Numbered from the stretch's first letter, positions 8,152-16,602 are shown. The stretch: 26,172 nucleotides of DNA from CAYOID01 sp964573115 (GCA_964573115.1 CAZNIP010000038.1:1-26172); one strand, 5' to 3'. Numbers and translations are program-made. The notes: generated by a model from the sequence alone, not told the origin.

Positions 8152-8792
8152 GATTCACACACAGCATCTGGATCAGTCTTGCCGTCCTGGGGCTCGTCTT
8201 TGCGGGCTGTGCCCCCAAAGCGCCGGTCAGACCCGAGCTTCAGGGCTCCAACCTCGGGGTGGCCGGATTTTCGCAGCCCTGCCATGATTGGGAAATGCTG
8301 GCCGGGTGTCTGCCGGAGACCCTGAGCGAGCTCCAGCAGCAGACCTTCAGGGAATTGAACATCATCCTCGGCCAGGAGCTGGAGAACAGGGGGGCCAAGA
8401 ACTTCAAGGGGCCGGCCCTGGTCAAGCAGTGTCAGGAGATCGTGCTCCAGGAGCAGGAGGGTCAGCCTTTTTCCGCCCTTCAATACTGGACCACGGTGGG
8501 GCAGTGCCTCCCGGTGGACTTCCTGCTCATCCCCCATGTCTTTGAGTGGCGGGAACGGGAAGGCGGCGAATGGGGCGTTCAGGATCCGGCCAGAGTGGTC
8601 CTGGACCTCTACCTGGTCGATGTTCGGCAGAAGAAGCTCGTGGATCGCTTTCATTACGAACGGGAGCAGCAAGCGCTGAGCGAAAACCTTTTGAACGTGA
8701 CCCGTTTCTTCAAGCGGGAGGGACGCTGGGTGACTGCCCTTGACCTGGCCAGGGAAGGGGTGCGGCAGGGCCTGACAGAGCTTGGCCTGTGA
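8148..8792 (+). CDS. Predicted lipoprotein of unknown function between hisB and hisA
   Basis: I do not recognise a named family. The product (214 residues) has a type II signal peptide: a short basic start, a hydrophobic stretch and the lipobox VFAGC, which places the lipidated Cys at about residue 21. The soluble part has alternating beta-strand-like and helical segments (LPVDFLLIPHVFEWRER, ARVVLDLYLVDVRQKKLVDRFHYE), reminiscent of the fold of small periplasmic lipoproteins such as LpoB, but this is only an impression. The start is a TTG overlapping the hisB stop (TTGA) behind GGGAG. The stop overlaps the hisA start. No histidine-pathway role is evident. Confidence 0.8.
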   Translation: MRFTHSIWISLAVLGLVFAGCAPKAPVRPELQGSNLGVAGFSQPCHDWEMLAGCLPETLSELQQQTFRELNIILGQELENRGAKNFKGPALVKQCQEIVLQEQEGQPFSALQYWTTVGQCLPVDFLLIPHVFEWREREGGEWGVQDPARVVLDLYLVDVRQKKLVDRFHYEREQQALSENLLNVTRFFKREGRWVTALDLAREGVRQGLTELGL

Positions 8793-9523
8793 TCGTCTTT
8801 CCTGCAGTGGACATCAGGGGCGGCAAGTGTGTCCGGCTCTCTCAGGGCCTGGCTGCCCGGCAGACCGTCTATTCCGAGGATCCGGTCTCTGTGGCTGCCG
8901 GCTGGGTTCAGCTCGGGGCGTCGTGGCTGCACGTCATCGACCTGGACGGGGCTTTTCAGGGAGTTCCGGTCAACCTCAAGCTGGTGGAGGCCATCTGCAG
9001 CGGGGTGAGCGTTCCGGTCCAGCTCGGCGGTGGGATCAGGGATCTGCAGACGGCCAGGGCCTATGTGCAGGCCGGGGTGGCCAGGCTGATCATCGGGACC
9101 CTGGCTCTGGAGGACAGCTCGGCCCTGGAGCGGCTGTGCCGCGAATTCCCGGGTCGGATTGCGGTTTCCCTGGATGCCGTGGACGGCCAGCTCAAGAGCA
9201 AGGGCTGGGTTGAAGACAGCGGCCTGAGGCTGAGCGATCTCCTGCCCAGGCTGGAAGCGTACGGGGTGGCCTGCGTCATCTACACCGACATCAGCCGGGA
9301 CGGGATGCAGTCCGGAATCAACCTGCCCGGCGTCGAGCGGGTCGTCCAGGGGACCAGGCTGCCGGTGATCGCAGCCGGGGGAGTGTCCACCCTGGAGGAC
9401 ATCCAGCAGCTCTATCCCCTGCATGACCAGGGTCTGGCCGGGGTGATCACCGGCAAGGCGATCTACGACGGCACGCTCAATTTCAAGGGTGCTCTGGACT
9501 GGATCGCAACTCAGGAAGGGTGA
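8789..9523 (+). CDS. hisA: Phosphoribosylformimino-5-aminoimidazole carboxamide ribotide isomerase
   Basis: HisA carries out the Amadori isomerisation of ProFAR to PRFAR in histidine synthesis. The 244-residue beta/alpha barrel starts with the family signature IVFPAVDIRGGKCVRL (catalytic Asp8). The second-half phosphate sites appear as LGGGIRDLQTA and AAGGVSTLEDI, and the second acidic catalytic region is in VSLDAVDGQL. Translation starts with GTG at 8789, four bases inside the end of the lipoprotein gene. It is the last gene of this + strand unit and converges with trpA. Confidence 0.97.
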   Translation: MIVFPAVDIRGGKCVRLSQGLAARQTVYSEDPVSVAAGWVQLGASWLHVIDLDGAFQGVPVNLKLVEAICSGVSVPVQLGGGIRDLQTARAYVQAGVARLIIGTLALEDSSALERLCREFPGRIAVSLDAVDGQLKSKGWVEDSGLRLSDLLPRLEAYGVACVIYTDISRDGMQSGINLPGVERVVQGTRLPVIAAGGVSTLEDIQQLYPLHDQGLAGVITGKAIYDGTLNFKGALDWIATQEG

Positions 9524-9844
9524 CGCCCAACCGGGCTTGTGAGATCGAGTGGCGCTGAGTCAGCAGTCGCTTCATGCTCACCAGAGGTTGAAAAGTTGAA
9601 AACCTTCTTTCTCAACCACATCACCCCCTCCACATTGTTTCCTGGTCTTACAACTNNNNNNNNNNNNNNNNNNNNNNNNNNNNNNNNNNNNNNNNNNNNN
9701 NNNNNNNNNNNNNNNNNNNNNNNNNNNNNNNNNNNNNNNNNNNNNNNNNNNNNNNCAACTTACAACTTACAACTTACAACTTAGAACTCTCTCTTTGCTC
9801 AACCTCCCTCAACCTTTTCAACCCTTTCAACCCTCTTCTTCTTC
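9524..9844. repeat. Repeat-filled spacer between convergent hisA and trpA, interrupted by a gap
   Basis: No gene is supported here. The spacer holds a purine arm (GAGGTTGAAAAGTTGAAAACC, 9584-9604), four perfect CAACTTA heptamers at 9756-9783, and a pyrimidine tract at about 9799-9844 (CTCAACCTCCCTCAACC, then CAACCCTTTCAACCC, then CTTCTTCTTC). A partial heptamer (CTTACAACT) also ends just before the gap, so the tandem array probably continues through it. Directly after the hisA stop there is only a weak 4-bp GCCC/GGGC hairpin. Confidence 0.75.
9656..9755. other. Scaffold gap of 100 N
   Basis: Exactly 100 undetermined bases, the usual placeholder for a gap of unknown length. Both edges carry CAACTTA-type repeat sequence. 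Confidence 0.99.
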
Positions 9845-10615
9845 TCATTCCGTCCATCTGGCCATGAACTCCCTGGCCCGGCCCCCGGCCTTGATGTGCT
9901 CGATCAGGGCGCTGCCAAAGACCACGGCATCGACGGCCTGATTCAGCTCCTGGAGCTGGTCCGGGCTGCGCAGCCCAAATCCCAGGGCCAGGGGCTGGTC
10001 GAAGATCGTTTTGGCTTCCTGCAGCCTGGCCAGCAGCTGTCTGGGCAGGGTTGTCCGGGCTCCAGTGGTGCCCATGACCGAGACAAAGTAGACATACCCC
10101 TGAGCCACGCCGGCGTAAGCCTGCATCCGCTCCCTGGAGGTGTTCAGCCCGATGAGGGGGATGAGCAGGATGTTGTGCTCGGCCAGAAGCTGCCTCAGAT
10201 CTGCGCTCTCCTCCAGAGGCAGGTCCGGGATGATCAGCCCGGAAGCCCCGGCTTCTGAGGCCCGGGCGGCCAGCCTGTCCCAGCCGTACCGGAAAAAGGG
10301 GTTGCAGTAGCCCATGAGCACGATCTCGGCCTGAAGCCCGGAGCGGTGTTCGGCCAGCTCGTCCAGGATCCAGTCCAGGTTCACATCCTGGGCCAGGCTC
10401 TGCTGGGAGGCTTCTTCGACCACCGGTCCATCGGCCATGGGGTCGGAAAAGGGGACCCCGATTTCGATCACCGCAGCCCCGGAGTCATCGCATTCCTGGA
10501 GATGGTCCCAGAAGGCGGCCTTGGTCGGGAACCCGGCCGGAAGAAAGGGAATCAGGGCTGGACGGCCATCGTGCCGGCATTCCAGGATGCGGCGTGTCAG
10601 TCTTGACTGGTGCAT
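9845..10615 (-). CDS. trpA: Tryptophan synthase alpha subunit
   Basis: TrpA splits indole-3-glycerol phosphate into indole and glyceraldehyde 3-phosphate and channels indole to TrpB. The catalytic pair is present as Glu51 (VIEIGVPFSDP) and Asp62 (ADGP), matching the standard E49/D60. The loop MGTTGARTTLP corresponds to the mobile loop 6. I start it at ATG 10615, behind the GAGGAG that forms the end of trpB, giving 256 residues; the frame is open further upstream into trpB but that extension has no family similarity. It is the last gene of the aromatic supercluster. Confidence 0.97.
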   Translation of the reverse strand: MHQSRLTRRILECRHDGRPALIPFLPAGFPTKAAFWDHLQECDDSGAAVIEIGVPFSDPMADGPVVEEASQQSLAQDVNLDWILDELAEHRSGLQAEIVLMGYCNPFFRYGWDRLAARASEAGASGLIIPDLPLEESADLRQLLAEHNILLIPLIGLNTSRERMQAYAGVAQGYVYFVSVMGTTGARTTLPRQLLARLQEAKTIFDQPLALGFGLRSPDQLQELNQAVDAVVFGSALIEHIKAGGRAREFMARWTE

Positions 10616-10619
10616 GCGT

Positions 10620-11843
10620 TCACTCCTCTGCTTTGGTGTGCTCCATGACAATGGCCAGATCCTTGTCCCCCCTCCCGGAGAGGTTGACCAGGACATGACC
10701 CTGTTCTGGAACCCGGTTTTTGAGTTTCAGGGCCTGGGCCAGGGCATGCGAGCTCTCCAGGGCCGGTATGATGCCCTCTCTCTGGCTCAGGAGCTTGAAG
10801 GCCGCCAGGGCCAGGCGATCGTCCACAGCCACGTACTCGACCCGGCCGCAGTCCTTGAGGAAGGCATGCTCAGGTCCGACACCCGGGTAGTCCAGCCCTG
10901 GGGCCACGGAATGGGAGGGCAGAATCTGGCCGCAGTCGCACTGGAGCAGATAGGTCAGGGTGCCGTGGAGCACTCCGGCCGAGCCCTTGTTCAGGGTTGC
11001 CGAGTGGTAGCAGTCAGGGGTGTCTTCACCGGCGGCCTCAACCCCGGTCAGCTGGACCTCGCGGTCATTGAGAAAGGGGTGGAACATGCCCATGGCATTG
11101 GACCCGCCCCCCACGCAGGCCAGGATGTGATCGGGCAGGGCCCCGAACTTGTCCAGGCACTGGGCCCTGGCCTCCCTGCCGATGACCGACTGCAGCTCCC
11201 TGACCAGGGTTGGAAAGGGGTGCGGTCCGACCACGGAGCCCAAACAGTAGTGGGTGGACTCCTGCTCGGCAATCCAGTGGCGCAGAGCGGCATTGATGGC
11301 GTCCTTCAGGGTCTGGGTGGAGGTCTGGACCGGGACCACCCGGGCGCCCATGAGCTCCATGCGCTGGACGTTGGTGGCCTGCCGCTGAACGTCCTTGGCC
11401 CCCATGTAGACGATGCATTCAAGCCCCAGCAGGGCGGCTGCCGTGGCTGAGGCCACCCCGTGCTGGCCGGCCCCGGTCTCGGCCAAAAGGCAGGTCTTGC
11501 CCATGTGTTTGGCCAGCAGGGCCTGCCCGATGGTGTTGTTGATCTTGTGGGCCCCGGTGTGGGCCAGGTCTTCCCGTTTGAGCCACAGGTGGAACCCCAG
11601 CTCCTGTGACAGGGTGGAGCAGTGGGTCAGAGGGGTCGGGCGGCCGACAAAATCCCGGAGCAGCCCCTGGAGCTCATCCTGGAAGGCTGTGGAGCCCATG
11701 ATCGTGTCCATGGCCTCCTCCAGCTCCAGCAGGGGAGGCATGAGCAGCTCAGGGGCGAACTGGCCGCCGAAGGTGCCGAAGTAGCCTTTGCGGGAGCCGC
11801 TCTGAAGCCCTGGGTACGATGGTTGGTTGAGAAAAAGGTCCAT
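10620..11843 (-). CDS. trpB: Tryptophan synthase beta subunit
   Basis: TrpB condenses indole with serine using PLP. Key residues are visible: PLP lysine Lys100 (AHKINNTIGQ), catalytic Glu122 (LLAETGAGQHG), and the phosphate loop CVGGGSNAMGMF. The N-terminus has the classical TrpB1 signature YFGTFGGQFAPELLMPPL, so this is the form that pairs with TrpA. The start is ATG 11843 behind GAGGAG with an 8-base spacing; upstream the frame enters the repeat and the gap and should not be counted. The product is 407 residues. trpA starts five bases after its stop. Confidence 0.97.
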   Translation of the reverse strand: MDLFLNQPSYPGLQSGSRKGYFGTFGGQFAPELLMPPLLELEEAMDTIMGSTAFQDELQGLLRDFVGRPTPLTHCSTLSQELGFHLWLKREDLAHTGAHKINNTIGQALLAKHMGKTCLLAETGAGQHGVASATAAALLGLECIVYMGAKDVQRQATNVQRMELMGARVVPVQTSTQTLKDAINAALRHWIAEQESTHYCLGSVVGPHPFPTLVRELQSVIGREARAQCLDKFGALPDHILACVGGGSNAMGMFHPFLNDREVQLTGVEAAGEDTPDCYHSATLNKGSAGVLHGTLTYLLQCDCGQILPSHSVAPGLDYPGVGPEHAFLKDCGRVEYVAVDDRLALAAFKLLSQREGIIPALESSHALAQALKLKNRVPEQGHVLVNLSGRGDKDLAIVMEHTKAEE

Positions 11844-11862
11844 CACAGAAACTCCTCTGGTC

Positions 11863-12115
11863 AAAGTTGAAGAAGAAGGTTGAGAAAGTNNNNNNNNNNN
11901 NNNNNNNNNNNNNNNNNNNNNNNNNNNNNNNNNNNNNNNNNNNNNNNNNNNNNNNNNNNNNNNNNNNNNNNNNNNNNNNNNNNNNNNNNAGAAGAAGGTT
12001 GAGAAAGTTGAAAAGGTTGAGGGGGTTGAAGAAGAAGGTTGAGACGTTGTCGTGCTGCTGACCTGTCTTGTTTCAACCTCCTCACCCTGTTCTACCTCCC
12101 TCAACTTTTTTCATT
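11863..12115. repeat. Purine/pyrimidine inverted repeat block between trpF and trpB, interrupted by a gap
   Basis: The + strand is purine-rich to the left, built from AGAAGAAGGTTGAGAAAGT units. The same 19-mer ends at 11889 and begins again at 11990 on the far side of the gap, with a further variant at 12028-12044. From about 12070 to 12115 the strand switches to pyrimidines (TTTCAACCTCCTCACC, CTCCCTCAACTTTTTTC), so the block is a long imperfect inverted repeat. It separates trpF from trpB, which are tightly spaced in most trp operons. No gene other than the end of trpF (from 12101) is seen in it. Confidence 0.75.
11890..11989. other. Scaffold gap of 100 N
   Basis: Exactly 100 undetermined bases. 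The identical 19-mer on each side indicates that the assembly broke at a repeat, so the true gap size is unknown and could be small. Confidence 0.99.
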
Positions 12116-12739
12116 TCCACATTCAACACGTTGATTGATGTCTTCCAGCGTCCGGCGGATGCGTTCCGCGTCCTTGACCCCTGGTGAGGACTCCACGCCT
12201 GAATTGAGGTCGATGCCATCGGGCTTCAGCTTCCGCACCCGGTCCAGGACCCTGTCCGGACCCAGCCCCCCGGCCAGGATCCAGGGACGGGGGACGTGGA
12301 CGTCTGACAGCCAATGGCTTTGTATTCGCTCACCGTGCCCCCCTCCGGAGAGACCGCTGTCGAGGAGCATGGTCCGGCAGGACGATGCAAAAGCGTCCAG
12401 CTCCTGCTGAAAGGACGCTGCTCGTTCGTGCCGCCTGGGCCAGAAGGTCTTGATGACCCGTTCCGGGCCGATGAGGCGGCAGTCCGAGGGGCTGTAGCTG
12501 CCGTGGAGCTGGGCCAGGTCGAGCCCGGCCCTGTCCATGATCCTGATGACTTCCTGGGCTGACTGGCGCACGAAGACCCCGACCCGCAGGGCCCTGCCCC
12601 TGGGAAGCCCGGCCGCCAGGTCCGGGCTGACACACCTGGGGCTCGGAGCATGGAAGATGAAGCCCACCAGGTCGACGTCCAGTTCCAGGCAGTGACGGAC
12701 ATCGGCTGGACGGGTCAGCCCGCAGACTTTGATCAGCAT
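12101..12739 (-). CDS. trpF: Phosphoribosylanthranilate isomerase
   Basis: TrpF converts phosphoribosylanthranilate to CdRP. The 212-residue barrel has the catalytic Cys6 in IKVCGLTR and the general acid Asp127 in MLLDSGLSGG, plus the phosphate-binding ILAGGL and DLNSGVESSPGVKD segments typical of the family. Its ATG overlaps the trpC stop by 7 bases. The last codons run into the repeat block (the tail ECGNEKS), so the C-terminus may have been altered by the repeat. Confidence 0.96.
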   Translation of the reverse strand: MLIKVCGLTRPADVRHCLELDVDLVGFIFHAPSPRCVSPDLAAGLPRGRALRVGVFVRQSAQEVIRIMDRAGLDLAQLHGSYSPSDCRLIGPERVIKTFWPRRHERAASFQQELDAFASSCRTMLLDSGLSGGGHGERIQSHWLSDVHVPRPWILAGGLGPDRVLDRVRKLKPDGIDLNSGVESSPGVKDAERIRRTLEDINQRVECGNEKS

Positions 12740-13518
12740 GGGGTCTCCCCCAGTCCGGTCAGCCCCTGAAGCGCCTGCAGGGGATCGGGGCTGGCCATGA
12801 GCGAGGTCCCCACCAGGAAGGCGTCAAAGCCATGGCCAGACAGCTCCTCGATCTGCGTTCGACTGGAGATGCCGCTGGCGCAGATCCAGACCTCCTGGTC
12901 CGCCCTGGCGGTCACCAGGGAGCGGGACGTCCTGAGATCGACGTCCAGGGTGGACAGGTCCCGGTTGTTGACCTGAATGAGGCTGGCGCCCAGGTCCTTG
13001 GCCTGCTCCAGATCAGAAGCGTCAAAGACCTCCACCACAGGTTCGAGCCCCAGCTCCAGGCAGAGATTGAAGACTGATTTCAGGGCCTCCGCCCGGCCGG
13101 CGAACATCCTGACGATGATCAGCAGGGCCGAGGCCGGAGTGGCGGCCGTGTGCCTGACCTGGAGGGGGTCGATGATGAAGTCCTTGCGCAGCAGGGGCAG
13201 TCCCGGAGGCTGCAGGGCCGCCAGGTTGTCCAGACTGGACCTGAAGTGGTCTTCCTCGGTGAGCACTGAGATCGCGGCTGCCCCTCCGGCTCGAAAGGCG
13301 GCCCCGGCCAGCTCCGGAGTGAGGCCTGGGTTGATCACCCCCCGGGAGGGCGAGGCCGGCTTGAACTCGGCAATGACCGCCCCAGGTGCCCTTGCCTGCA
13401 GGGCCCTGGCAAACCCCGGCCTGTCAATGGGCAGAGGATCGGGGAAGCGGCCGGCCGACTCGAGGTCCCGGAGGCGTTTGACTTCCCGTTGCTTGGCCTG
13501 TCTGAAGCGTTCAAGCAT
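12733..13518 (-). CDS. trpC: Indole-3-glycerol phosphate synthase
   Basis: TrpC closes the indole ring of CdRP with loss of CO2 and water. The 261-residue barrel shows the conserved blocks IAEFKPASPSRG (Lys53), AISVLTEEDHF, LLRKDFIIDPLQ (catalytic Lys112), VNNRDLSTLDVD and CASGISSRTQIEEL. It is the stand-alone enzyme, not fused to TrpF as in enteric bacteria. It overlaps trpD by 8 bases and trpF by 7. Confidence 0.97.
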   Translation of the reverse strand: MLERFRQAKQREVKRLRDLESAGRFPDPLPIDRPGFARALQARAPGAVIAEFKPASPSRGVINPGLTPELAGAAFRAGGAAAISVLTEEDHFRSSLDNLAALQPPGLPLLRKDFIIDPLQVRHTAATPASALLIIVRMFAGRAEALKSVFNLCLELGLEPVVEVFDASDLEQAKDLGASLIQVNNRDLSTLDVDLRTSRSLVTARADQEVWICASGISSRTQIEELSGHGFDAFLVGTSLMASPDPLQALQGLTGLGETPC

Positions 13519-14506
13519 GGAACCTCCCCAGGTCGATACCCTGCCGGAGGGCTGAACGGGCCAGGTCCAGGCAGCGGTCCAGGGCCAGCTCGTCTTCCAG
13601 GATGTGCACCGCCAGGGCCAGGTTCAGGGCCACCATGTCCAGGACAGGTTCAGGACCCTGGCCGGAGAGGACGGCCTTCATGACCTCCAGGGCCTGGCTC
13701 TTGTCCGGGTAGCACAGGTCCTGAGCCGGGCAGGGCCTGATCCCCAGGCTGGAAGGGTCGATCATGGCCGGTCTGCAGCGGCCCTGGTGGACATAGACGA
13801 CCTCGGCCGGCCCGCAGGGGGTCAGCTCGTCAAAGCCTTCAGCCCCGTGGACGACCACCCCGTGCTCGATGTCCGACATGGCCAGGGCCTGGGCCACGAT
13901 GTCCATGGAGCTCCTCCTGCCCACGCCGAGGAGCTGGTGGGTCGGCCGGGCCGGATTGAGCAGGGGACCCATGAGGTTGAACAGGGTCGGGATGCCCAGC
14001 TCCTTTCTGATGGGGGCGATGGACCCGAAAGCGGGGTGGAAGTGCTGGGCAAAGAGGAAGACGAAGTTCGAGCGGTCCAAAAAGCCGGGGACGTCGCTTT
14101 CATCCTGGACAAAGGGGATGTTGAAGTGGTCGATGACGTCGGCGCTGCCGCAGTTCCCTGAGACAGCCTTGTTGCCGTGCTTGACCACGGTGTAGCCCAT
14201 CTGGGCCAGAAACAGGGCCACGGCCGTGGAGCAGTTGAAGCTCTTTTTGCCGTCTCCGCCGGTGCCGCAGGTGTCGATGCTCCTGGGCCTCTGGTGGCGG
14301 ACGTGCCTGGCCTGCTTCAAGGCCGCCTGCACCGCGGCGCTGAGCTCGTCCGCGGTTTCTCCCTTGGCCCTGAGGCCCAGGAGCAGGGCCCCTGACTGGG
14401 CCGGGCTCATGGTCCCGCTGAACATGGAGTCAAAAGATTCCCGGGCCTGGGTCCTGGTCAGATTCTGTCCCAGGGCAAGGTGTTCGAGGGTGGTGGCGAA
14501 AGACAT
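13511..14506 (-). CDS. trpD: Anthranilate phosphoribosyltransferase
   Basis: TrpD joins anthranilate to PRPP. The 331-residue protein contains the PRPP-binding DTCGTGGDGKKSFNCST motif, VKHGNKAVSGNCGSADV, the NLMGPLLNPARP segment and the VHGAEGFDELTP motif. It is not fused to TrpG, which is separately encoded upstream. The ATG at 14506 has a clear AAGGAGA site four bases away. It overlaps trpC at its 3' end. Confidence 0.97.
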   Translation of the reverse strand: MSFATTLEHLALGQNLTRTQARESFDSMFSGTMSPAQSGALLLGLRAKGETADELSAAVQAALKQARHVRHQRPRSIDTCGTGGDGKKSFNCSTAVALFLAQMGYTVVKHGNKAVSGNCGSADVIDHFNIPFVQDESDVPGFLDRSNFVFLFAQHFHPAFGSIAPIRKELGIPTLFNLMGPLLNPARPTHQLLGVGRRSSMDIVAQALAMSDIEHGVVVHGAEGFDELTPCGPAEVVYVHQGRCRPAMIDPSSLGIRPCPAQDLCYPDKSQALEVMKAVLSGQGPEPVLDMVALNLALAVHILEDELALDRCLDLARSALRQGIDLGRFHA

Positions 14507-14523
14507 GGGGCTCTCCTTGTGTT

Positions 14524-15177
14524 TCAGATCTGCATCAGGGACATTCCGGGATCGGTGCCGACGGCCACGCTGGGCTGAGGCGGAGCGTCCACCGGGACCG
14601 CAGCCCAGGAGTTGACGAAGTTGGTCAACAACTGCGGTCCGTCAGAGGTCATGACCGATTCAGGGTGGAACTGGATGCCCATCCAGGGACGGTCCAGGTA
14701 GCGAAGGCCCATGGGCTCCCCAGCCTCAGTCCAGGCTGTGACCGCGAGGGTTCGATGACGGCTTGCGGGCACCGGCTCCATGATCAGGGAATGATAGCGG
14801 ACAGCGGGGAAGCTCTGGGGGATCCCGGCGAACAGGAGGCTGTCGTCGTGGTCAATGGTGGAGATCTTGCCGTGCATGATCCTTGCGGCCCTGACGACCC
14901 GATGGCCCCCATGGACGGCCAGGAGCTGATGTCCGAGGCAGACCCCCAGCAGGGGGACGTGGTGGGGCAGGAGGTCCAGAAATCGGGGGCAGAGGCCGGC
15001 ATGTTCCGGACGGCCGGGGCCGGGGGAGATGACCACGGCCTCCAGGTCCCGGCTCCCGGCCAGTTGGAGCAGTTCCGGCTCGGAGTTCCGCAGCACGCGG
15101 GGGTTGTGCCCCAGCTGCTGAAAGGTCTGGACCAGGTTGTAGGTGAAGGAGTCGTAGTTATCGATGAGCAAAAACAT
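14524..15177 (-). CDS. trpG: Anthranilate synthase glutamine amidotransferase subunit
   Basis: TrpG supplies ammonia from glutamine to TrpE. The class I amidotransferase triad is present as Cys80 (LLGVCLGHQLLA), His171 and Glu173 (IQFHPESVMTSDG), with the oxyanion motif VISPGPGRPEHAG. I chose ATG 15177 (MFLLIDNYDSFTYNL) because GGAGG sits five bases upstream; an ATG four codons earlier lacks such a site. The product is 217 residues, with a roughly 25-residue tail after the domain. It overlaps the end of trpE by 20 bases. Confidence 0.96.
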   Translation of the reverse strand: MFLLIDNYDSFTYNLVQTFQQLGHNPRVLRNSEPELLQLAGSRDLEAVVISPGPGRPEHAGLCPRFLDLLPHHVPLLGVCLGHQLLAVHGGHRVVRAARIMHGKISTIDHDDSLLFAGIPQSFPAVRYHSLIMEPVPASRHRTLAVTAWTEAGEPMGLRYLDRPWMGIQFHPESVMTSDGPQLLTNFVNSWAAVPVDAPPQPSVAVGTDPGMSLMQI

Positions 15178-16570
15178 CGCTTCCTCCATGTTGTTCCAGG
15201 ATGTGGTTGATGATCTTGGCCTTGTTCAGGCACTCCTCCCATTCCCTTTCCGGGACCGAGTCGCTGACGATCCCGGCCCCGGCCTGCCAGTTCAGGCGAT
15301 TGTCCTCGATCCACATGGTCCGGATGGTGATCCCGGTATCCAGGTTGAACTGGGGGGAGTCCAGACCGAGCCAGCCCACCGCCCCGGCATAGGGCCCTCG
15401 CCTCTGGCGCTCCAGGTCGGCGATGATCTCCATGGCCCGGATCTTGGGGGCGCCGGAAACCGTCCCGGCCGGGAAGGTGGCCTGAAGGACATCCACGGCG
15501 TCCAGGCCGTCCTGCAGCCTGGCCTGGAGGTAGGAGGTCAGGTGCATGACATGGGAGAAGCGCTCCACCTGCATGAATCTGTCCACCTGCACGGAGCCGG
15601 GAGCGGCGATTCGTCCCAGATCGTTGCGCCCCAGGTCCACGAGCATGAGGTGCTCGGCCTTTTCCTTGTCGTCCCTGAGGAGGTCCTCCGCCAGCCGCTG
15701 GTCCGCTGCATCGTCCCGGCCCCGGGGCCTGGTCCCGGCAATGGGCCGTTCCTGGATCAGACCGTCCGTGGAGCGGACCAGCAGCTCGGGCGAGGAGCCC
15801 ACCAGCGTCATCTCCGGCAGGTTGAGGTAGAACATGTAGGGTGAGGGGTTGGCCTGCCTCAGCCTCCGGTAGAGGGCAAAGGGGTCGCCGGAAAAGGGTG
15901 CGCTGAAGCGGGTGGAGAGGACGACCTGGATGGCCTCGCCCTGGTTGATGAGCTCCCTGGTTCTGGCCACATTCCGGCAGTAGAGGTCCTTGTCCGGATG
16001 AGCGGTGACTGTCCCCAGCTGCGGTTCTGAAAAGGGGCCACCCGGTGGATGGCTCTCGGGCAGGGAGGTGCTGTCCAGACTGAGGTACAGGCAGCGGTGG
16101 TGAAGGTGGTCGAAGAGGATCTGCTGGCCGGGCAGGGCCAGGATGGCCTGATCGCCGTCCAGGGACAGGGAGGAGCCCAGGGCCGGTTCCAGGAGGCCGG
16201 CCAGCTCGTAGTTGAAGAAGCCGATCAGGGAACGGGTCAGGGGAGGCTGAGCCGGGGCCCCGGGAAGGGGGGCGATGTCGACCCTCTTCAGGACCTCCCT
16301 GATCCCGGGCACGAACTCCGACCCGGAGAGCTCCTCCAGAGGGGCGAAGTCCGGGTCCTGGGCTGAGCAGACCAGCCTTCCCTGACGGCAGGCCAGGAGC
16401 AGTCTGAAGTCCCAGGCGATCAGGCTGTAGCGGCCCAGGCGGCCGTCGACTTCGGCACTCTCGAGGAGGATGCCTGGCTGGCTGCCCACCAGGCGAAGGT
16501 AGAGGCTGATCGGGGTCTGGGTGTCGGCCGGGTACACGGAGACATGCTGGGTTCGGTTGATCGAGTTCAT
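15158..16570 (-). CDS. trpE: Anthranilate synthase component I
   Basis: TrpE makes anthranilate from chorismate. The 470-residue product has the N-terminal regulatory half containing LLESAEVDGRLGRYSLIAWD; LLES is the core of the known tryptophan feedback site. The C-terminal chorismate-binding domain shows RPIAGTRPRGRD, VDLGRNDLGRIA, FPAGTVSGAPKIRAMEII and AGAGIVSDSVPEREWEE. Tryptophan feedback inhibition is therefore expected by family knowledge. It lies about 94 bases beyond the tyrA stop, a space filled by the attenuator terminator. The start ATG 16570 follows AGGAA at a suitable distance. Confidence 0.97.
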   Translation of the reverse strand: MNSINRTQHVSVYPADTQTPISLYLRLVGSQPGILLESAEVDGRLGRYSLIAWDFRLLLACRQGRLVCSAQDPDFAPLEELSGSEFVPGIREVLKRVDIAPLPGAPAQPPLTRSLIGFFNYELAGLLEPALGSSLSLDGDQAILALPGQQILFDHLHHRCLYLSLDSTSLPESHPPGGPFSEPQLGTVTAHPDKDLYCRNVARTRELINQGEAIQVVLSTRFSAPFSGDPFALYRRLRQANPSPYMFYLNLPEMTLVGSSPELLVRSTDGLIQERPIAGTRPRGRDDAADQRLAEDLLRDDKEKAEHLMLVDLGRNDLGRIAAPGSVQVDRFMQVERFSHVMHLTSYLQARLQDGLDAVDVLQATFPAGTVSGAPKIRAMEIIADLERQRRGPYAGAVGWLGLDSPQFNLDTGITIRTMWIEDNRLNWQAGAGIVSDSVPEREWEECLNKAKIINHILEQHGGSDVFAHR

Positions 16571-16602
16571 AACCTCTGATTTCCTTGTGCTGCAGTTGAG
16601 AC

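Noticed and set aside
9525..9536. GCCC-AACC-GGGC hairpin right after the hisA stop as a terminator
   Set aside because: The stem is only four base pairs and no T-run follows, so it is too weak to call.
9756..9783. CAACTTA tandem repeats as a CRISPR array
   Set aside because: The units are 7 bases with no spacers; this is a simple tandem repeat.
10437..11450. Long plus-strand open frames opposite trpB and trpA
   Set aside because: They mirror the trpB coding frame, have no ribosome-binding site or recognisable domain, and all TrpB motifs are on the minus strand.
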